A stretch of DNA of 64,000 nucleotides from Ahaetulla prasina (lineage: Eukaryota > Chordata > Lepidosauria > Squamata > Colubridae): NCBI RefSeq assembly GCF_028640845.1, contig NC_080543.1, positions 92,927,825 through 92,991,824 of the forward strand, read 5' to 3'. Each line of letters begins with the position of its first letter. Within the stretch, counting starts at the first letter, position 1. The position numbers were made by a program, and so were the translations under genes. Positions 54,201 through 60,210 of the stretch are shown piece by piece. The notes beneath the pieces are model-generated. The model was not told the origin of the DNA. It saw only the letters and a list, made by a program, of their open reading frames with translations, and made no database searches.

Positions 54201-54897
54201 TTTCTAAAACAGCAAGTCCCACTTGCTGTATGAATTTTAGCAGCTGATATTTGGGAATTTCCAGCATTTTTTCCAACAGCTGTGCCACTGAAGCCATAAT
54301 AGCAAGGTGACAAGTGGAGCAAAGGAAGCTCTATAGTCTCTACTTAAAAAGAGAAGCTGATCAATTGCTTACATACATAAAAGAACTGGTAGTGCTATAC
54401 AGTGTCAACTGGAATCTAAACTGGTATCTAATTTTTATTTATAGTCATTTTAAATTTTGAAAAAAGAATTCTACAAACTATAACCAAACATTTCTACATA
54501 TAGAAGTGAGTAAACCAGCAAATTTCCTTTGGAAAACATAAGCTTCAGGATTACATACTAGAAAACATGCAACCTGTTAGAATTATGCAGCTTTTTACAT
54601 TCTACAAAGGCTCTGAAGAAACTGTATTTAATAGTTACATTTAACTTCACTTTGTAATGTTTCTAATTTTGTTTTGATCCTCTCTGATATTACTAAATAC
54701 CACAGCACACAAAAGGAAATGAAATTGCAACAAAAAAATCCAATTCTCTTTATATCTTAAGAAAAAGTATAACAGTTTGCCCTCAAACCAAAGAAAGAAA
54801 CCACAGAAAGAGTTACAGATCAAAGGAAGATTAGATCATTTTATTTACTTTCATTGTCTGAACTGTCACTGCTGGTTAGATGCCTGTGGCGTTTCAT
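22191..54897 (-). CDS. JADE3: JADE3 (PHF16), PHD-finger scaffold of HBO1 acetyltransferase complex; complete CDS, ten coding exons
   Basis: Whole-gene entry. Coding exons are 54849-54897, 43738-43820, 41724-41881, 40570-40760, 38784-38995, 34580-34747, 32130-32246, 31053-31523, 29568-29685 and 22191-23083. They sum to 2460 nt (819 aa plus stop; human JADE3 is 823). All junctions are GT-AG with matching phases. The N-terminal region (about 30-170) corresponds to the EPL-like domain. PHD1 is at ~203-253 ([21 protein letters not shown]...). The extended PHD2/zinc-knuckle (PZP) is at ~255-365. A long acidic/basic tail ends HSSVQR. JADE proteins are nuclear. They bridge KAT7 (HBO1), ING4/5 and MEAF6 and direct the complex to histone H4 acetylation. 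JADE3 is chosen over JADE1/2 because the C-terminus ([43 protein letters not shown]) and the RGN neighbour both fit. Introns host most of the transposons in the window. 5' UTR exon(s) probably lie beyond 64 kb. Confidence 0.96.
23874..25910 (+). mobile_element. Decayed Ty3/Gypsy element with integrase and 3' LTR
   Basis: Flanked by the 5-bp target duplication CCCAA (23869-23873 and 25911-25915). The 5' LTR is reduced to about 24 bp (TGTCAGGCCTAG...), then a deletion removes gag, protease and RT. The remaining internal part encodes integrase. The 3' LTR spans 25538-25910 (TGTCAGGCTTGG...CCCTGTTA), preceded by a polypurine GCAAGGGGGGA. Inserted into an older L2. The fragment at 1-65 belongs to the same LTR family. 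Confidence 0.85.
24054..25440 (+). pseudogene. Gypsy integrase (pol C-terminus), broken
   Basis: The N-terminal H-H-C-C zinc motif is visible as [11 protein letters not shown]...CATCTTMK. The core D,D,E residues lie in [18 protein letters not shown] and [14 protein letters not shown]-type module ([14 protein letters not shown]) and a chromodomain-like end ([25 protein letters not shown]) in a shifted frame follow. A stop near 24630 and a frameshift near 25238 break the reading frame, so it is not functional. Integrase would insert element DNA into chromosomes; the chromodomain marks a chromovirus-type lineage. Confidence 0.85.
27346..27881 (+). mobile_element. Solo LTR, 536 bp
   Basis: TGTTGTGTCTCG ... 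GGGACACGACA with the 5-bp target duplication ACTAC (27341-27345 and 27882-27886). A TATATAAAGG box near 27691 is followed by a typical R/U5-like segment, so the original element was on the + strand, antisense to JADE3. Its 108-codon open frame has no recognisable homology and is considered LTR sequence. Confidence 0.85.
27952..28471. mobile_element. hAT-type non-autonomous element with internal subrepeats
   Basis: Ends CAGTGGTTCTCAACCTTTA and AGGTTGAGAACCGCTG are inverted repeats, flanked by a perfect 8-bp target duplication TGCTAGGG (27944-27951 and 28472-28479). Three internal units share TATCGCGCCTGAAG and GGCTAGCGAT. The third is interrupted by a ~30-bp CR1 tail. Confidence 0.92.
28254..28283 (-). 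mobile_element. Minimal CR1 3'-end insertion inside hAT element
   Basis: A T-run followed by TTTATTGGCCAAGTGTGATTGG is the exact antisense of the CR1 3' terminus seen at 17.98 and 62.5 kb. CCTGAAG occurs on both sides, a possible 7-bp target duplication. Confidence 0.7.
28640..29100 (+). mobile_element. L2 LINE 3' fragment
   Basis: Encodes [19 protein letters not shown] and a following [15 protein letters not shown] (L2 ORF2 C-terminus), then AACCGCCCTGAGTCCTACGG and a T/A-rich tail. Close relative of 2041-2515. In JADE3 intron 9. Confidence 0.85.
29568..29685 (-). CDS. JADE3: JADE3 coding exon 9
   Basis: 118 nt encoding [20 protein letters not shown] and [17 protein letters not shown] plus one base of Gly. 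The acceptor CTGTAG ends at 29686 and the donor GTAATG is at 29567-29562. The exon itself begins GTAAGG, a donor-like hexamer immediately after the acceptor. Confidence 0.95.
30129..30589. mobile_element. Non-autonomous Tc1/mariner-type element
   Basis: Ends CCGTATTTTGTGGAGTA and its inverse TATACTCTGAAAAATACGG, bounded by TA. Internal copies of GGAGCTTCAGAAAAAAAGCCC form a short tandem array. Related to 42074-42409. Confidence 0.75.
30822..31039. mobile_element. hAT-type MITE abutting a JADE3 splice donor
   Basis: CAGGGGTGAAATCCAGCAGG ... CTGGATTTCACCACTG, flanked by a perfect 8-bp target duplication ATCAATTA (30814-30821 and 31040-31047). The right duplication ends at 31047, which is the +6 base of the donor GTAAGT (31052-31047) of JADE3 exon 8. 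Confidence 0.92.
31053..31523 (-). CDS. JADE3: JADE3 coding exon 8 (end of PZP domain, helical region)
   Basis: 471 nt, phase 0 at both ends. It encodes [19 protein letters not shown]... (last zinc ligands of the extended PHD), [14 protein letters not shown], a charged region, then [20 protein letters not shown] and [13 protein letters not shown]. Acceptor CAACAG ends at 31524; donor GTAAGT at 31052-31047. Confidence 0.96.
31524..32129. other. JADE3 intron 7
   Basis: Intronic. No repeat confidently recognised. Confidence 0.4.
32130..32246 (-). CDS. JADE3: JADE3 coding exon 7 (PZP domain)
   Basis: 117 nt encoding [20 protein letters not shown] and [17 protein letters not shown]. The acceptor TTTTAG ends at 32247 and the donor GTATTT is at 32129-32124. 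It supplies the C-S-L-C zinc ligands of the extended PHD2. Confidence 0.95.
32780..34330 (+). mobile_element. Degenerate L1 LINE fragment (possible 5' half)
   Basis: Frames broken by many stops contain residues reminiscent of the L1 ORF2 endonuclease, such as VLQEIYIRR (cf. CLQETH) and [11 protein letters not shown] (cf. LGDFN). The preceding part may be 5' UTR/ORF1. Very decayed; assignment tentative. Confidence 0.4.
33524..33651. mobile_element. hAT-type MITE
   Basis: GGGTTGTCAAACTCGTGGCCC ... GAGTTTGACACCCCTG inverted ends, with a 14-bp tandem duplication of the left end (TTGTCAAACTCAGGG). Related to 36246-36370. Confidence 0.65.
34580..34747 (-). CDS. JADE3: JADE3 coding exon 6 (end of PHD1, zinc knuckle)
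   Basis: 168 nt, phase 0. It encodes [20 protein letters not shown], then [19 protein letters not shown] and [17 protein letters not shown]. It completes PHD1 and starts the PZP module. Acceptor CTCCAG ends at 34748; donor GTATGA at 34579-34574. Confidence 0.96.
34748..36245. other. JADE3 intron 5, part
   Basis: Unique-looking AT-rich intron. No gene or clear repeat seen. Confidence 0.35.
36246..36370. mobile_element. hAT-type MITE, 125 bp
   Basis: CAGGGGTGTGAAACTCACAG ... CAATTTTGACACCCCTG. Flanks CCCTTTAT (36238-36245) and CCTTGTAT (36371-36378) are a decayed 8-bp duplication. Confidence 0.75.
37490..37990 (+). mobile_element. Old L2 LINE fragment
   Basis: TGGACTACTGCAACATGCTT, AGGGGCTGCCCTTGAAAGAG, CCACAACTGGACTGGCTTCC and TTTGGAACAACTTCCCT follow the order of L2 ORF2 C-terminus seen at 58.9-59.4 kb. 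Heavily diverged; no intact frame. Confidence 0.6.
37991..38783. other. JADE3 intron 5, part
   Basis: AT-rich sequence including a short (ATACA)n-like run near 38029-38060. No gene. Confidence 0.35.
38784..38995 (-). CDS. JADE3: JADE3 coding exon 5 (PHD finger 1)
   Basis: 212 nt encoding (G)[39 protein letters not shown] and [15 protein letters not shown]. It holds the first three zinc-ligand pairs of PHD1 (C4HC3 type). Acceptor TGGCAG ends at 38996; donor GTTTGT at 38783-38778. Confidence 0.96.
39133..39292. repeat. (AT)n microsatellite, ~160 bp
   Basis: Near-continuous AT dinucleotides with a few ATGAAT/ATTCAT interruptions arranged symmetrically around ~39195-39225. About 140 bp upstream of JADE3 exon 5 in the transcribed direction. 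Confidence 0.97.
39293..40569. other. JADE3 intron 4
   Basis: No recognised element. Confidence 0.35.
40570..40760 (-). CDS. JADE3: JADE3 coding exon 4 (EPL-like region)
   Basis: 191 nt encoding (R)[40 protein letters not shown] and [12 protein letters not shown]. It is the conserved [12 protein letters not shown] block common to JADE/BRPF/EPC-like proteins. Acceptor CTTAG ends at 40761; donor GTGAGA at 40569-40564. Confidence 0.96.
40963..41000. repeat. Perfect 16-bp hairpin
   Basis: TCATTCAACCAGCACC and its exact inverse GGTGCTGGTTGAATGA are separated by a 6-nt loop. Located in JADE3 intron 3. Confidence 0.85.
41724..41881 (-). CDS. JADE3: JADE3 coding exon 3
   Basis: 158 nt encoding [20 protein letters not shown], then [20 protein letters not shown] and [12 protein letters not shown] plus two bases of Arg. 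Acceptor TTCAG ends at 41882; donor GTATTT at 41723-41718. N-terminal part of the EPL-like region. Confidence 0.95.
42074..42409. mobile_element. Non-autonomous Tc1/mariner-type element
   Basis: CCATATTTTTGTGGTATAAGACGC ... GCGTCTTATACTCC...AAATACGG inverted ends flanked by TA. Relative of 30129-30589. JADE3 intron 2. Confidence 0.75.
42985..43650 (+). mobile_element. CR1-type LINE 3' fragment
   Basis: A 150-codon open stretch encodes ...[39 protein letters not shown], and [20 protein letters not shown]. This is the C-terminal region of a CR1/Jockey-clade ORF2, followed by a short AT-rich 3' UTR and an AAATAAATAAA tail. Distinct from the Snake1-like copies. Antisense to JADE3, intron 2, ending ~90 bp from exon 2. 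Confidence 0.75.
43738..43820 (-). CDS. JADE3: JADE3 coding exon 2
   Basis: 83 nt encoding (S)[20 protein letters not shown] and EQKKPAE. Acceptor TATATAG ends at 43821; donor GTAAGG at 43737-43732. It aligns to the JADE3 N-terminal SPSTSF...KKPAEVFRK stretch. Confidence 0.92.
43867..44110. repeat. Flanking direct repeat of L1, left copy (244 bp)
   Basis: GAAATGTGACTAGAACAGAG ... CCTGGGGTATAT is repeated at 52687-52922 with few substitutions and one ~9-bp indel. L1 sequence begins directly after it. Interpreted as an extended target-site duplication. Confidence 0.95.
44111..45959 (+). mobile_element. L1 LINE, 5'-truncated, left part
   Basis: Encodes the L1 ORF2 region from between endonuclease and RT onward. 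RT motifs include [39 protein letters not shown] and FADDLVITL, then [14 protein letters not shown]. Broken by frameshifts near 44610, 45000 and 45320. It continues after the Gypsy insertion at 51478. The strand is opposite to JADE3, in intron 1. Confidence 0.93.
44246..45938 (+). pseudogene. L1 ORF2 reverse transcriptase, broken
   Basis: Four successive open segments (44246-44629, 44593-45042, 45015-45326, 45519-45938) are one L1 ORF2 interrupted by frameshifts and stops. The catalytic FADD is retained. It would have been the reverse transcriptase driving target-primed retrotransposition. It is dead here and lacks the endonuclease by 5' truncation. Confidence 0.9.
45960..46510 (-). mobile_element. 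Gypsy 3' LTR (551 bp)
   Basis: TGTTCTGTTTCC ... GGGTCACAACA on the + strand. It is the 3' LTR because the element reads on the minus strand. Compared with the other LTR (50943-51477) I count about ten substitutions by eye and a 12-bp indel (AGTCCGGGTCC region). The pol frame continues into it. Confidence 0.95.
46246..47623 (-). pseudogene. Gypsy integrase core, GPF module and chromodomain, frameshifted
   Basis: The first catalytic Asp lies in [10 protein letters not shown] (frame starting 47623). A local duplication/frameshift follows, then the main frame 47526-46246 carries the second Asp (VVSDRGVQF) and Glu ([11 protein letters not shown]). Next come [13 protein letters not shown], the [10 protein letters not shown] module and a chromodomain ([40 protein letters not shown]). 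The last ~88 codons (46510-46246) are encoded by LTR sequence. The zinc motif ([10 protein letters not shown]...CIPCRQ) is on the preceding RT frame. Confidence 0.9.
47364..49850 (-). pseudogene. Gypsy pol: protease, reverse transcriptase, RNase H
   Basis: One frame with a single internal TGA at 49265-49263 (CGA-to-TGA type change at an expected Arg codon). Protease [10 protein letters not shown] is at the start. The RT region has [22 protein letters not shown] and YLNDILIYS. RNase H has [16 protein letters not shown], and the zinc finger of integrase is at the end. RT motif A has His and the YxDD box reads YLND, so two catalytic Asp residues are replaced. A frameshift near 47620 disconnects the integrase core. 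Confidence 0.92.
49937..50903 (-). pseudogene. Gypsy gag, one frameshift
   Basis: ATG at 50903 begins [19 protein letters not shown], a Gln-rich coiled-coil-like start. The main capsid frame (50812 to 49937: [37 protein letters not shown], and the zinc knuckle [14 protein letters not shown]) is in another frame, so there is a 1-nt slip between about 50812 and 50760 in a C-rich tract. Gag would form the particle and bind RNA. Confidence 0.88.
50943..51477 (-). mobile_element. Gypsy 5' LTR (535 bp)
   Basis: TGTTCTGTTTCC ... GGGTGACAACA, matching 45960-46510. It carries the promoter for minus-strand transcription of the element. No classic TGG-starting primer-binding site is seen immediately inside it (the internal sequence begins TTTTGTCCAAGACC on the minus strand). 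Confidence 0.95.
51478..52686 (+). mobile_element. L1 LINE, right part with 3' UTR and A-rich tail
   Basis: Continues ORF2 after the Gypsy insertion ([20 protein letters not shown], then [20 protein letters not shown], and [20 protein letters not shown]). It ends with a G-rich stretch (GGGGGGGGGAGGGAAAGGGGG at ~52626) and TTCAATTAAAAAAAAAG. The G-run and A-tail are typical of an L1 3' end. It abuts the right flanking repeat. Confidence 0.92.
52687..52922. repeat. Flanking direct repeat of L1, right copy (236 bp)
   Basis: GAAATGTGATTAGAACAGAG ... CCTGGGGTATAT, the counterpart of 43867-44110, starting right after the L1 A-tail. Confidence 0.95.
52923..54848. other. JADE3 intron 1, proximal part
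   Basis: AT-rich sequence without a recognised gene. No confident repeat. Confidence 0.35.
54849..54897 (-). CDS. JADE3: JADE3 coding exon 1 (start codon)
   Basis: 49 coding nt, [16 protein letters not shown] plus one base, donor GTAAAT at 54848-54843. The exon extends 5' to 54908 (acceptor TTATAG). The MKRHR--SSDSSD start is diagnostic of JADE3. An out-of-frame ATG occurs at 54907-54905, within the same exon. Further 5' UTR exons must lie upstream. Confidence 0.93.
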
Positions 54898-54908
54898 CCT
54901 GACGCATC

Positions 54909-55752
54909 CTATAAAGAGTGAAAACAAACAGTTAGCAAAATTCTTCCTGCAAGGGAAGTATGCAGCCAGATGCCTTAATTCTGCACCCAGAATTAGTTTT
55001 GCTGTACAATAAAATACAAGGATATCTTATTTATCACATGTATACAGCTGCTTAATTACAAAGTAACTGTGGTGTACATTATTAAAATCAAATTAAAAAC
55101 AATAAGGCAGAAAATAGTAAACATTTCAAAAGAATAAAAACATTTTCTCAGCCATAATGCATACCCACAAGGGACTCATCCTCCAATCTTACCCAATGTT
55201 TCAGGAAAACCCATGTTTTAAGGTTCTATTTCAATGAAACCAGGATAATGGTAATGCAGATCTCTGGGCAGGTGGAGGAGGGGAGGGAGGAATGCTGTTC
55301 TAGAGTCCAGGTGCAACAATAGAGAAGTTTATATTCTAGATCACAAGAGATAACACTCTTTACAGACGCTGTCCAGGCAAACTGTATTAAAGCATCTATT
55401 TAAATCAACTGCATCAGTTAAAAGACACTTTAAAGTAAATTCCCCCAGATTCCTGTTAATAACTATTATTAATTAGATAGAAAAGCGAGAAATCAGACCA
55501 TAATTACTAGGAATAAATTACACATCTCTTGATTCGATCTGTGAAAATATTCACCACTTAATCCACGTTTCAATAATTATTTAGTAGTTATTTACTGCTT
55601 TCTCTTATTTAACTAGCTGCCTATAAGAGATTCTCCTCTTATTCCATGATGCTATTTTTTAAAGCAGAGTGTTTTCCAAAAGCCTTTTGAAAGTCCAAGC
55701 AAGCAAGCACACTTCATGAGTGTGCTTCATATTGTAGGAAGTTAGCACTCAC
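54909..55752. other. JADE3 upstream intron, no recognised element
   Basis: Nothing supportable seen apart from AT-rich intron. Confidence 0.35.
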
Positions 55753-55756
55753 CCCT

Positions 55757-56020
55757 TTTTTTTTTTTGTTTACATTTATACCCCGCCCTTCTCCGAAGAT
55801 TCAGGGCGGCTTACAATGTATAAGGCAATAGTCTCATTCTATTTGTATATTTTTTACAAAGTCAACTTATTGCCCCCCCAACAATCTGGGTCCTCATTTT
55901 ACCTACCTTATAAAGGGTGGAAGGCTGAGTCAACCTTGGGCCGGGCTCGAACCTGCAGTAATTGCAGGCTTTGTGTTCTAATAACAGGCTTCTCTATTGC
56001 CTGAGCTATCCCGACCCTCT
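55757..56020 (-). repeat. tRNA-derived SINE with L2-type tail, full length
   Basis: Reverse complement of the family at 1742-2000. The tail (TTTATACCCCGCCCTTCTCCG on +) is at the left. The tRNA-like head, with GGGCTCGAACCTGCAGTAAT as B box on the + strand, is at the right. Confidence 0.88.
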
Positions 56021-56654
56021 CCTAAAAGAATGAAATATTTTAGAAAATATTAAAAAGGGCAGAATATTATATTTCCTTGGATGAGAAATGGAGAAACCTG
56101 TTTTAAAGACAAAGCAGCTTCCTGCCTTTCCACACCTGTCAATAGGCCAGAGGCAGAAACTCATTTCCACCTTTGTCAATGGGCCATTAAGGCCTCAGCC
56201 AAGCTCACTCATTCCCCCCACCTTTGTCAATGGAACATCATCACCTGCAACACAATAGGACCCATCTAGCAACAGAAACTCATCACATGGCAAGGCTCAA
56301 GCAAGCAACCTACAAAGTTAGCTAAGACCCGTAGACTACCTGGGAGTTTGACAACCAACCAGGATACATTTCTTATACAGGAACAGGAAACAATAAGTTG
56401 GGGCCCCACAGAAAGTATAAATTCAGGCACTTAGCATCTTGGTTTCTTCTTCTCCTTTCCTCTCTGGTTCTTCACCCAACTCCTTGAAGCATGTGATCAC
56501 CTTTTCTACTCAGGAACACAAGCCATGTGATTCTTGTCCACCATTAAACCATCTTTCCAAGCAGTCTCCATGTTTCCAGTGCTTTTTGCCCACTTGGAAC
56601 TAACTCAGATGGATATTTCTTCCAACAATATTTCGAAAAATTCCAAGAAATTAG

Positions 56655-56775
56655 CAAGGTTGACTCAGCCTTCCAAGGTGGGTAAAATGAGGACCCAGAT
56701 TGTTGGGGACAATATGTTGACTCTGTAAACCGCTTAGAGAGGGCTGTAAAAGCCCTGCTATATGCTCATTAACTT
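56655..56775 (+). repeat. SINE fragment, variant tail
   Basis: AAGGTTGACTCAGCCTTCCAAGG and GGGTAAAATGAGGACCCAG match the SINE body. The tail is different (GTAAACCGCTTAGAGAGGGC), marking a second subfamily. Confidence 0.7.
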
Positions 56776-57221
56776 TATAGCAACTAATAGTTTTATAATT
56801 CACTTTAAAGTATCAGATTTGTTTCTATTTTTTAATATCAGTATTTCAGTGGACACATAGGCAGATCTTAGGGTTATTATATACTTTCTGTTAAAAGATC
56901 AGTGGTTCTTTTATTTTAATAATTTAATAATTCTCACATGATACCACATGATCTAGCATTTTTAAGATCTTATCCCCATTGCTACACTTAATTCCTTGGA
57001 TTTGTTTCTAGAAACTGTTCAGAAAAAATATCTGCTTACTTCTATTTTCCTTTCCAACAACTGAGCAGGCTTTCTAGATCAGGGGTCCCCAACCTTTTGG
57101 ACCTCAGGGACCACCAAGTTCATAATTTTAAATCCCGCGGACCACTAATATGAATCCAGCGTGCAGCTTGCTGAAGTGCCTGGACTCCCAGTGATGGGAT
57201 GGGGTCCTTCAGGCACTCTCC

Positions 57222-57872
57222 CCGCTTTCTCTCCCACTCTTTCTTTCTCATCTCTCTCTCCCTCTCTTTCTCTCCCATTCTCTTTCTCTCCCCCTCATTC
57301 TCTCTTTCTCTCTCCCTCTCCCATTCTTTCTCTCATTCTTTCTCTCCTCTCTCACTCATTCTATCTCTGTCCCACTTTCTCTCTCATTCTCTTCCTCTCC
57401 CCCTCCCCTCTCTCATTCTCTCATTTCTTTCTCTCTCTTCCCCCCTTTCTCTTTCTCCCACTTTCTCATTTTCTCTTTCTCGCTCTCCCACTCTCTCTCA
57501 TTCTCTTCTCTCTCTCCTCTCTTTTCTCCCACTTTCTCTCTCTCTCCTCTCTTTCTCTCTCCCTCTCCCATTCTTTCTCTCATTCTTTCTCTCCTCTCTC
57601 ACTCATTCTATCTCTGTCCCACTTTCTCTCTCATTCTCTTCCTCTCCCCCACCCCTCTCTCATTCTCTCATTTCTTTCTCTCTCTTCCCCCCTTTCTCTT
57701 TCTCCCACTTTCTCATTTTCTCTTTCTCGCTCTCCCCCACTCTCTCTCATTCTGATTCTCCCTCTATCTGATTCTTTCATTCTGTCTCTCTTACTCTCTG
57801 ATTCTCTCTTTGCCCCCCCCCTCTCTCTCTCTCTCATTCTTTCTCATTCTCTCTCTTTTTCTCTATTTCATT
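57222..57872 (+). repeat. Polypyrimidine (CTCTTT-like) tract, ~650 bp, with 247-bp tandem duplication
   Basis: Almost every base on the + strand is C or T, with scattered A in CACT/CATT. The block starting CTCTTTCTCTCTCCCTCTCC at 57302 recurs at 57549 and runs in parallel for about 195 bp. Confidence 0.93.
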
Positions 57873-57879
57873 TTGCACG

Positions 57880-58262
57880 GCATCAGCATTCTGCCTCGGT
57901 ATATTTGTGCCAGCTGGTGGCGCAAAGCAGCCCTTGTCTCCTGTTACTTGGGACTCGGAGCGGTAAACAGCGTCTGGTTAGGGGAGAAGCCAGATTTTGC
58001 TCTCCATTGTGGACGCCAGATCGGCCCCCTGCAAGCTCTGGTCTCTCGAGGAGCCTGGCCGAAGTTTCCTGAGCTGCTTCAGCGAGTGCTCCTCGAGAGA
58101 CAAGAGCTTACAGGGAGTCGATCTGGCATCCACAATGGAGAGCAAAATCCCAGCTGCTCCTCGGACCAGTCACCATTTACCGCTCCAAATCCCAAGCGGC
58201 AGATGAGGGCTGGTTTGTGCCACCAGCTGGCCAAATATACCAAGGCGGAATGCTGATGCTGC
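57880..58262. repeat. Large imperfect inverted repeat
   Basis: GCATTCTGCCTCGGTATATT ... GCTCTCCATTGTGGACGCCAG ... CTCTCGAGGAGC is mirrored by GCTCCTCGAGAGA ... CTGGCATCCACAATGGAGAGC ... AATATACCAAGGCGGAATGC. Arms of roughly 170 bp with a short spacer near 58060-58085. Confidence 0.9.
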
Positions 58263-58499
58263 ACAAGTGCAAGTAGTGCTTCACTCCCACAGTTTCCAGC
58301 CATCGCAGTTGCTGCTTCGGCCTGCTTGTGCCACTGCTTCTCCACCAGAGTGCACCGGCAAAAATACAAAGATTTTTCCACGGACCACCAAGTCATCCGC
58401 AGACCACTGGTTGGTGACTGCTGTTCTTGATAGTTACATGTTTGTGATGCATTTTTAATTGTTCAGTCTTTGTGTTTCTTTTAAAAAAATAAATTTAGA

Positions 58500-59700
58500 T
58501 CTGTTCTCATCTGCACACAGTATGCTAATGACACTCAACTTTACATCTCCATCCAGGTGACCCAAATGATGCTCCCTTCTTGCAGTGCTTGGAGGCTGTG
58601 GGGGTCTGGATAGGTACGGACTTTGGCTGAATCTGGTTCCAAGTGGCTTTGGGTGCATGGAGCTTCGGAATCCAGGATTTTAACATCTTTAGTTCTAGAT
58701 GGATGTAGTTGCACTGCCCCAGACAGACCTTGGGCACAACTTGAGGATTCTCCTGAACTCGTGACTGCTGTCAACAAGTAGGTGGCAGTCACGGCCAGAA
58801 CAGCTTTTTGCAAGTTTGTGTTGTGCAGCAGTTGCAACCCTTTCTGGATCAGGAATCCTTATACTCAAACCCTAGTCATCTCATGCTTAGACTATTGCAA
58901 TGTGCTCTAGATTGGGTTAGGTAAAATGAGGACCCAGATTGTTGGGGGGCCAATAAGTTGACTTTGTATATAAATATACAAATAGGATGAGACTATTGCC
59001 TTACACAATGTAAGTCGCCCTGAGTCTTCGGAGAAGGGCGGGATATAAATTCAAATAAAAAAAAAAAAGAGTATCCAGAAGGTAAAGCTGGTGCAGAATG
59101 CAATGGTGCAGACAGTTCTCGGAGCCCCATGTTACTCTATTGTCTTATGAGCTATACTGGTTGTCAGTTTGCTTCCAAATCCAATTCAAGGTGTTAGTTA
59201 TCACCTTTAAAACAATTCGTGGTATGGATCCAGGTTATCTGAGGAATTATCTCATCCCAATGGGATTGGCCTATGCTAGCATAAGGAGCATACTGTAGAC
59301 CCTGTTGGTCAAGGAATTCCAGATGGTGGGGTCTAAGAAAAGAGGCTTTTCTGCTGGGGCTCCTTCCTTTTGGAATATTGTGCCCCAGAGGTGAGAGCCA
59401 TATCCACCCATCTGGCTTTCCAAAAAGGACCTGAAGACCTGGTTTTGCCAACTGACCTGGGACAACAATGGAAGCACATTATTCTGGAGGTGGTTAACAG
59501 ACTACGATAAAAACTAAACCTCTCTGTCATGTCATCTTGCTCCTTTCCTATCCATCTTTGTCAATTTTAAATTAAATTAATGCTGCTATTTATTGCTTTA
59601 ATGGGTTTTATTGGTTTTTAATGACTGTAGGCAGCCTAGAGTCACCTCCAGGCAAGATGGGCATATAAGATGGATGGATGGATGGATGGATGGTGTGGCT
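58500..59700 (+). mobile_element. Old L2 LINE, split by SINE
   Basis: ATGCTAATGACACTCAACTT (YADDTQL of L2 RT) near 58523, ACTATTGCAATGTGCTCTAG, TATCCAGAAGGTAAAGCTGG and CATGTTACTC through GGAATTCCAGATGGTGGGGT give the L2 ORF2 C-terminus in order. It ends in (GATG)n near 59672-59692. A SINE fragment interrupts it at ~58916-59067. Many stops. Confidence 0.75.
58916..59067 (+). repeat. SINE 3' fragment with A-tail
   Basis: GGTTAGGTAAAATGAGGACC ... AAGTCGCCCTGAGTCTTCGG ... AATTCAAATAAAAAAAAAAAA. 5'-truncated copy of the 1742-2000 family, inserted into L2. Confidence 0.85.
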
Positions 59701-60210
59701 ATTTTTGGGTAATTAAATGATTATATAAAAATAGACTAGAGATTTTTTTTAATCTGCAGATAATAACATGGATTTTTTAAGGTTCTACTGTTTAACAAAT
59801 TGGAAGCAGCAAGTAGAATATTTCCCCCTAAAATAGAAATAGGAGATAAAATAATATTTCAGCTTTACATTAACTTTTTGACTCTGTGAATAGGACAGAG
59901 ATTTCAACCAGATGGAAGAATAGTAATGACAGAATAACTGTTCATGTAGATTCTAGAATATCTGAAGAAGCATGAATATGACAAATTGGAATTCTTTTTT
60001 TGTATTTACATCCCAAGCTTTGAATATCAGACTCCAAAATTCCAGCAGTTAAATCAATCTATCTATTATAACTCAGAATGCTGAATAAACCTCCATTTGT
60101 AAAGCTTACTATATTTATCTGCACAAGACAGATATCCCAACTATTTCTTTCATAGTTCCATACAATTATATTGGGAATTTAAAATGCATAACCAAAAATA
60201 AATTTTTATG
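59701..60210. other. Upstream intron, no recognised element
   Basis: AT-rich. Nothing supportable. Confidence 0.35.

Larger units (their letters stand above)
57080..58423. mobile_element. hAT-type non-autonomous element with pyrimidine tract and foldback interior
   Basis: Ends CAGGGGTCCCCAACC and GGTTGGTGACTGCTG are inverted. 8-bp flanks TTCTAGAT (57072-57079) and TTCTTGAT (58424-58431). The interior contains a ~650-bp C/T-only tract and a ~170-bp-armed inverted repeat. No transposase. The long open frame 57161-58072 is an artefact of the pyrimidine tract. Confidence 0.85.

Noticed and set aside
57161..58072. 303-codon open frame on the + strand
   Set aside because: It translates a homopyrimidine tract (Ser/Leu/Pro/Phe only) inside a hAT-type element; length reflects lack of A/G, not coding.
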